From contig NZ_AHKF01000012.1 of assembly GCF_000252125.1 (NCBI RefSeq), positions 1-56,530 on the forward strand: 56,530 bases of DNA, given 5' to 3'. The stretch is from Flavobacterium frigoris PS1 (GTDB lineage: Bacteria > Bacteroidota > Bacteroidia > Flavobacteriales > Flavobacteriaceae). The number at the start of each line of letters is the position of its first letter. The stretch's first letter is position 1. Shown here piece after piece: positions 52,460 through 56,530 of the stretch. A program made the position numbers and the translations under genes. The notes beneath the pieces are model-generated. The model was not told the DNA's origin, did not search any database, and saw only the letters and a list, made by a program, of their open reading frames with translations.

Positions 52460-52777
52460 ATGGCATTAGCAATAACAGACGCTACTTTTGAAGAAGTAGT
52501 ATTAAAATCAACAAAACCAGTAATGGTAGATTTTTGGGCAGCATGGTGCGGACCTTGTAGAATGGTAGGTCCAATCATTGACGAATTGAGTACTGAATAC
52601 GACGGTAAAGTGGTAATCGGGAAAGTGGATGTTGATGCAAACCAAGAATTTGCTGCAAAATACGGAGTGAGAAACATACCTACAGTTTTGGTATTTCATA
52701 ACGGTGAAGTAGTAGGAAAGCAAGTAGGAGTGGCTCCTAAGCAAACTTACGCAGATAGTTTAGACGCGTTGTTGTAA
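52460..52777 (+). CDS. trxA: Thioredoxin
   Basis: The 105-residue protein has the thioredoxin fold and active site W-A-A-W-C-G-P-C (Cys30, Cys33), the cis-proline loop N-I-P-T-V and no signal peptide. It is the cytoplasmic dithiol reductant for ribonucleotide reductase and others. Confidence 0.97.
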   Translation: MALAITDATFEEVVLKSTKPVMVDFWAAWCGPCRMVGPIIDELSTEYDGKVVIGKVDVDANQEFAAKYGVRNIPTVLVFHNGEVVGKQVGVAPKQTYADSLDALL

Positions 52778-52821
52778 TCAGTAGATTGCAATTTATATAA
52801 AATCTGAAGAAATTCAGGTTG

Positions 52822-52852
52822 AAAAGGTTTGACGTAAGTCAAACCTTTTTTT
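52822..52852 (+). terminator. Terminator after trxA
   Basis: AAAAGGTTTGAC (52822-52833) pairs with GTCAAACCTTTT (52838-52849), loop GTAA, followed by a T run. Confidence 0.9.
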
Positions 52853-52883
52853 TATTTTTAACCAATATTAATTGAAGTATTGA

Positions 52884-55448
52884 ATGAAAATAAATATCTT
52901 TTTGCTGTGTGTGGTTTCATTAATGTTGTCTTGTCAATCTGCTAAGAAACCACTTTTATTAGAAACGGGAATTTCTAGAGAGTTAGCGATTTTTCGTAAA
53001 GGTCAGCTATCAGATGTCTTTTATACGCTGTCATTTGATCTACCTAATGAGAAAGAAAGTCCTATAGTGTCTACTCTTAAAGTAGATCTTAAAATTAATA
53101 ATAACAAAGAGTCTTTGTATTTGGACTTTAATGAAAACAAGGAAAATCTTAAAAAGCTTGTTGTGAATGGCAAAGAGATTGGTATTTTGCACGAAAAAGA
53201 ACATTTGATTATTAGTAAAGAAAATCTGTTACTAGGACAGAATAAAATTGAAATAAATTTTATTGCTGGAAACGTATCATTAAATAGAAATGATGGTTTT
53301 TTATATACCTTATTAGTTCCAGACAGGGCGAGTACTTTGTTTCCTTGTTTTGATCAGCCTGATATTAAAGCAAATTACACACTTGAGATTAAAGCGCCGA
53401 AAAATTGGACTGTTTTAACGTCAAGTGCAGTAAGTAAAGAAACGCAAGAGGGTGACTTTATAAAGTATCATTTTACCCAATCAGATAAGATGAGTACCTA
53501 TTTATTTTCTTTTGTGGCTGGTGAATTTAAAAGTACTTCGCAAAAGCTTGCTGGATTCCCGATGAAGATGTTGTATAGAGAAAATGATGACGAGAAAGTA
53601 GAAGCAAGTACTGCTACTATTTTTGATTTGCACCGTCAAGCGATTTCGTATTTAGAGCAATACACTAATTTCCCGTTTCCATTTAAGAAAATGGATTTTG
53701 CTGCGATTCCTGTTTTTCAATATGGAGGAATGGAACATGTAGGCGCAATACAATATAGAGAAGGAACGCTGTTTTTAGATAATAGTGCTACAGATAGTGA
53801 GAAATTAACTAGAGGAAAATTAATAGCTCATGAGACTTCTCATATGTGGTTTGGTGATTTAGTTACGATGAAATGGTTTGATGATGTATGGATGAAAGAG
53901 GTGTTTGCTAATTTTATGGCGGATAAAATCATGAATCCAGCGTTTCCAAATACCAATCATAATTTGCAATTTCTTACGGCTCATTACCCAGCGGCTTACG
54001 GTGAGGATCGAACTAAAGGAACGCATCCAATTCGTCAAGAGTTAGCCAACCTTAAAAATGCAGGTTCACTTTACGGAGGAATTATTTATCATAAAGCGCC
54101 TATCATGATGCGGCAGTTAGAGACTACAATGGGTAAAGAGGCGTTTCAAAAAGGAATTCAAAAGTATATTCGTAAATATGCTAATGATAATGCAAGTTGG
54201 GAGAATCTTATTGAAATTCTGGATGCAGAAACACCTATGAATCTAAAAAAATGGAGTAATGTATGGGTTAATCAATCCGGGAGAGCGCTCTTTGAAGATA
54301 AAATCACTTACGATGAGAATGGTAAAATTCAGAAATTCGAAATTCAACAACAAGCAGAAGACGGTTCGTCTAATGTCTGGCCGCAACTATTTGAAGTTGG
54401 ATTTGTGTATCCAGATTCAACTAAAGTATTTAATGTAGCAGTAGTAGATCGATCAACAGACTTGGAAGAGGTTATTGGTTTGTCAAAACCGCTTTCGGTC
54501 ATCTATAATTATAATGGTTACGGCTATGGTGTTTTTCCGATTGATCGTAGTTCATTAGATTCGATAGCATTAGTAAAGGATGATGTTGCTCGTGCCTATA
54601 GTTATATTAATCTTTATGAGAATACGTTAATAGGCTCTATTGCACCCCAATTGGCTTTTGATGTTTGTTTAAAAGGAATTAATATCGAAAAAAACGAGTT
54701 AATTGCTAAGTTGTTGACAGAGCAGTTGAATTCGTTATTTTGGAATTTTCTTACTGAGAAGCAGCAATTGTCTAGTCAAAGTCGCTTAGATTCTTTAGTT
54801 TATAATAGAATTCAAGGGGATTTACCATCGAACATAAAAAAAACTTTATTTGGCGTGTTCCAAAACATGGCTTATTCAGAAACAGGCAGTGAAAAATTGT
54901 ACCAAGTTTGGAATAAAGAAGTTGTTATTCCGGGTTTAAAGCTCAACGAGGATGATTTCACGAGTATGGCGATGAGCTTAGTGCTTTTTAATCATCATAA
55001 TTCAGATCAAATACTTGTAAAGGCAAGGGCGTCAATTAGTAATCCTGATAAATTAAAAAGATTTGATTTTTTACTACCTTCATTGTCTAATGATGAGGGG
55101 ATAAGAGATGGTTTTATGGAGTCATTGAAAGAAGAAAAAAATAGAGAAAAAGAGTCATGGGTGCAGTCTGCTTTGGCAAATATTCATCATCCGCTGCGTC
55201 AAGAAAGTGCAAAGAAGTATTTAAAGCAATGCTTAGAGTTGACAGAAGAAATACAGCTCACCGGAGATATATTTTTCCCTAAAGCATGGCTTAGTAATAG
55301 TATTGGTAGGTATTCTTCTGCTGAAGCATTAGATATAGTCACTAAATTTTTAAAGGAGAATCCAGAATTTAGCCCTATCTTGATAAGGAAATTACTTCAG
55401 GCTATAGATGATTTGTCAAGAGCTCAATTAATAAAGAAGGATAATTAA
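52884..55448 (+). CDS. M1-family aminopeptidase lipoprotein
   Basis: The 854-residue protein begins with a lipoprotein signal (V-V-S-L-M-L-S-C-Q). The M1 hallmarks are G-G-M-E-H (substrate amino-group site), zinc motif H316-E-T-S-H320 and Glu339 exactly 18 residues later in W-M-K-E-V-F. It should remove N-terminal amino acids from peptides in the periplasm or at the outer membrane. The C-terminal helical domain (about 530-854) is of ERAP/PepN type. The DUF58 gene overlaps the stop by one base (TAATG). Confidence 0.94.
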   Translation: MKINIFLLCVVSLMLSCQSAKKPLLLETGISRELAIFRKGQLSDVFYTLSFDLPNEKESPIVSTLKVDLKINNNKESLYLDFNENKENLKKLVVNGKEIGILHEKEHLIISKENLLLGQNKIEINFIAGNVSLNRNDGFLYTLLVPDRASTLFPCFDQPDIKANYTLEIKAPKNWTVLTSSAVSKETQEGDFIKYHFTQSDKMSTYLFSFVAGEFKSTSQKLAGFPMKMLYRENDDEKVEASTATIFDLHRQAISYLEQYTNFPFPFKKMDFAAIPVFQYGGMEHVGAIQYREGTLFLDNSATDSEKLTRGKLIAHETSHMWFGDLVTMKWFDDVWMKEVFANFMADKIMNPAFPNTNHNLQFLTAHYPAAYGEDRTKGTHPIRQELANLKNAGSLYGGIIYHKAPIMMRQLETTMGKEAFQKGIQKYIRKYANDNASWENLIEILDAETPMNLKKWSNVWVNQSGRALFEDKITYDENGKIQKFEIQQQAEDGSSNVWPQLFEVGFVYPDSTKVFNVAVVDRSTDLEEVIGLSKPLSVIYNYNGYGYGVFPIDRSSLDSIALVKDDVARAYSYINLYENTLIGSIAPQLAFDVCLKGINIEKNELIAKLLTEQLNSLFWNFLTEKQQLSSQSRLDSLVYNRIQGDLPSNIKKTLFGVFQNMAYSETGSEKLYQVWNKEVVIPGLKLNEDDFTSMAMSLVLFNHHNSDQILVKARASISNPDKLKRFDFLLPSLSNDEGIRDGFMESLKEEKNREKESWVQSALANIHHPLRQESAKKYLKQCLELTEEIQLTGDIFFPKAWLSNSIGRYSSAEALDIVTKFLKENPEFSPILIRKLLQAIDDLSRAQLIKKDN

Positions 55449-56374
55449 TGAAAATTGAATCGCAAATAGAGAAAATTTCGAGTTTTCAGCATCTTGAGTT
55501 GCTTGCCAATCAAGTAGTGGAAGGATTTATCTCAGGTATGCACAAAAGTCCTTTTCATGGATTTTCGGCTGAATTTGCCGAGCACAAGGTCTACAATGCT
55601 GGAGAAAGTACGAAGCATATCGATTGGAAGCTATTTGCTAAGACGGATCGCTTGTATACTAAACGCTTCGAAGAAGAAACTAATTTACGTTGTCATATCA
55701 TTATTGATAACTCGTCATCGATGCATTATCCTAAATTAAAGAGTGATCAGCCCTTTTATGAGAACAAAATTGGCTTTTCCGTTTTGGCTACATCAGTTTT
55801 AATGAACTTATTAAAGAAGCAAAGGGATGCAGTGGGCTTGAGTGTTTTTTCGGATAGTTATGAATATTATGCTCCCGAAAAAGGGAGTGATCGCCATCAC
55901 AGAATGATCTTGAACACGCTGGAAAATTTATTAAAAGAGACGTCGGTTAAAAAAAGCACTGATATCGTAACCTTTTTGCACCAAATTGCAGAAAAGATGC
56001 ATCGTCGCTCAATGATTATCCTTTTTACGGACATGTTTCAGTCAGGAGAAGAAGAGGCACTGCTGAATGCGTTACAACATTTGAGGCACAATAAACATAA
56101 GGTCGTCTTGTTTCATGTCGTTGATACTAAAACGGAGTTGAATTTTGATTTCGATAACACCCCAAGAAAATTCATTGACGTGGAAACAGGCGAAGAAGTT
56201 TCTGTTTTTGCCGATAATGTAAAGCAGGAATATGAAAAACAAGCGCAGTTATATTTCAAGAAATTGACATTAAGCTGCGCTCAAAATAGAATTAAGTACA
56301 TTCCTGTAAATGTTGGTGAAAATTTCGAGAAAATTTTATTGACATATTTAGCTGAGAAACAAAACTTTGGATAG
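55448..56374 (+). CDS. DUF58 (von Willebrand-like) protein
   Basis: The 308-residue protein has the DUF58 core: H-K-V-Y-N-A-G-E-S-T-K-H-I-D-W-K-L-F-A and an adhesion-type I-I-I-D-N-S-S-S-M, a VWA metal-site D-x-S-x-S pattern. DUF58 proteins commonly accompany MoxR AAA ATPases in the Bat (aerotolerance-like) group; no MoxR gene is visible in the window, but the operon could continue only upstream. It shares a TAATG junction with the aminopeptidase. Confidence 0.92.
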   Translation: MKIESQIEKISSFQHLELLANQVVEGFISGMHKSPFHGFSAEFAEHKVYNAGESTKHIDWKLFAKTDRLYTKRFEEETNLRCHIIIDNSSSMHYPKLKSDQPFYENKIGFSVLATSVLMNLLKKQRDAVGLSVFSDSYEYYAPEKGSDRHHRMILNTLENLLKETSVKKSTDIVTFLHQIAEKMHRRSMIILFTDMFQSGEEEALLNALQHLRHNKHKVVLFHVVDTKTELNFDFDNTPRKFIDVETGEEVSVFADNVKQEYEKQAQLYFKKLTLSCAQNRIKYIPVNVGENFEKILLTYLAEKQNFG

Positions 56375-56412
56375 TACTTGTGAAAAAAAGTATTCTTTTT
56401 AAGTAAAAACGT

Positions 56413-56442
56413 TTGTGTAACTCAAAATCTATTGTATCTTTG
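56413..56442 (+). promoter_or_regulatory. Promoter of the tRNA gene
   Basis: TTG (56413-56415), a 19-base spacer and TATCTTTG (56435-56442) fit the consensus; transcription should start close to 56448, about 13 bases before the tRNA. Confidence 0.8.
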
Positions 56443-56460
56443 CAACCGCAATAATGAGTG

Positions 56461-56530
56461 GGTCTGGTAGTTCAGTTGGTTAGAATACCTGCCTGTCACG
56501 CAGGGGGTCGCGGGTTCGAGTCCCGTCCAG
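56461..56530 (+). tRNA. tRNA-Asp (GTC), cut by window end
   Basis: Acceptor GGTCTGG (3' partner starts CCAG at the window edge), D arm GTTC...GAAT, anticodon stem CCTGC/GCAGG with loop CTGTCAC (anticodon GTC) and T arm with TTCGAGT. The last bases of the acceptor are outside the window. Confidence 0.95.

Overview
The window is a chromosomal segment of a Bacteroidota bacterium, most likely a Flavobacterium or close relative. The evidence is AT-rich DNA, promoters of the TTG-N19-21-TAnnTTTG type, almost no Shine-Dalgarno sequences before genes, and family-typical genes: a MurF-Alr fusion, bS16 with a long Ala/Glu tail, DnaE fused to an N-terminal proofreading exonuclease, DUF6252 and DUF3050 proteins, and a TonB receptor with a carboxypeptidase-like N-terminal domain. 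No prophage, insertion sequence or CRISPR array was seen. The window ends inside a tRNA-Asp gene.

Layout. 1-2048 (minus): an envelope cluster of a pilin-like secreted protein, a PapD/DUF916-like secreted protein and the start of a third exported protein. 2315-8104: a beta-barrel protein, a PAP2-like membrane protein, the murF-alr fusion, mscL and asd. 8196-10858: a small His/Cys-rich protein and a TonB receptor resembling zinc-uptake receptors. 11035-16209: a tight five-gene operon with three photolyase/cryptochrome flavoproteins (an atypical one, an iron-sulfur (6-4) photolyase and a CRY-DASH), a DUF2071 protein and a 45-residue DUF2256 zinc-ribbon protein. A perfect 10-bp inverted repeat lies on its promoter. 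16476-21350: prolyl oligopeptidase and an AsmA-like protein. 21496-27876: three paralogous L,D-transpeptidases with a small exported protein and a RaiA/HPF gene between them.

28110-34382: an NTF2-like protein, an ammonium transporter broken by an in-frame TAG, trmB, a LysE exporter, an alkyltransferase-like protein, then iron-sulfur carrier genes mrp, nifU-like and a ferredoxin. 34411-39450 (minus): GDSL lipoprotein, DUF3050, glutaryl-CoA-type dehydrogenase, and rpsP-rimM-trmN6. 39652-40652: a lipoprotein and an RRM protein. 40962-45776 (minus): leuC-leuD-(citramalate synthase-like)-leuB. 46448-56374: dnaE, an outer-membrane protein, trxA, an M1 aminopeptidase and a DUF58 protein.

Most noteworthy: the photolyase operon with its candidate operator; two copies of a structured intergenic repeat whose flanks are conserved while the central stem differs but stays paired; the nonsense-interrupted amt; the three-gene L,D-transpeptidase cluster; and a gene in the leu operon that carries the substrate-pocket residues of Leptospira citramalate synthase.
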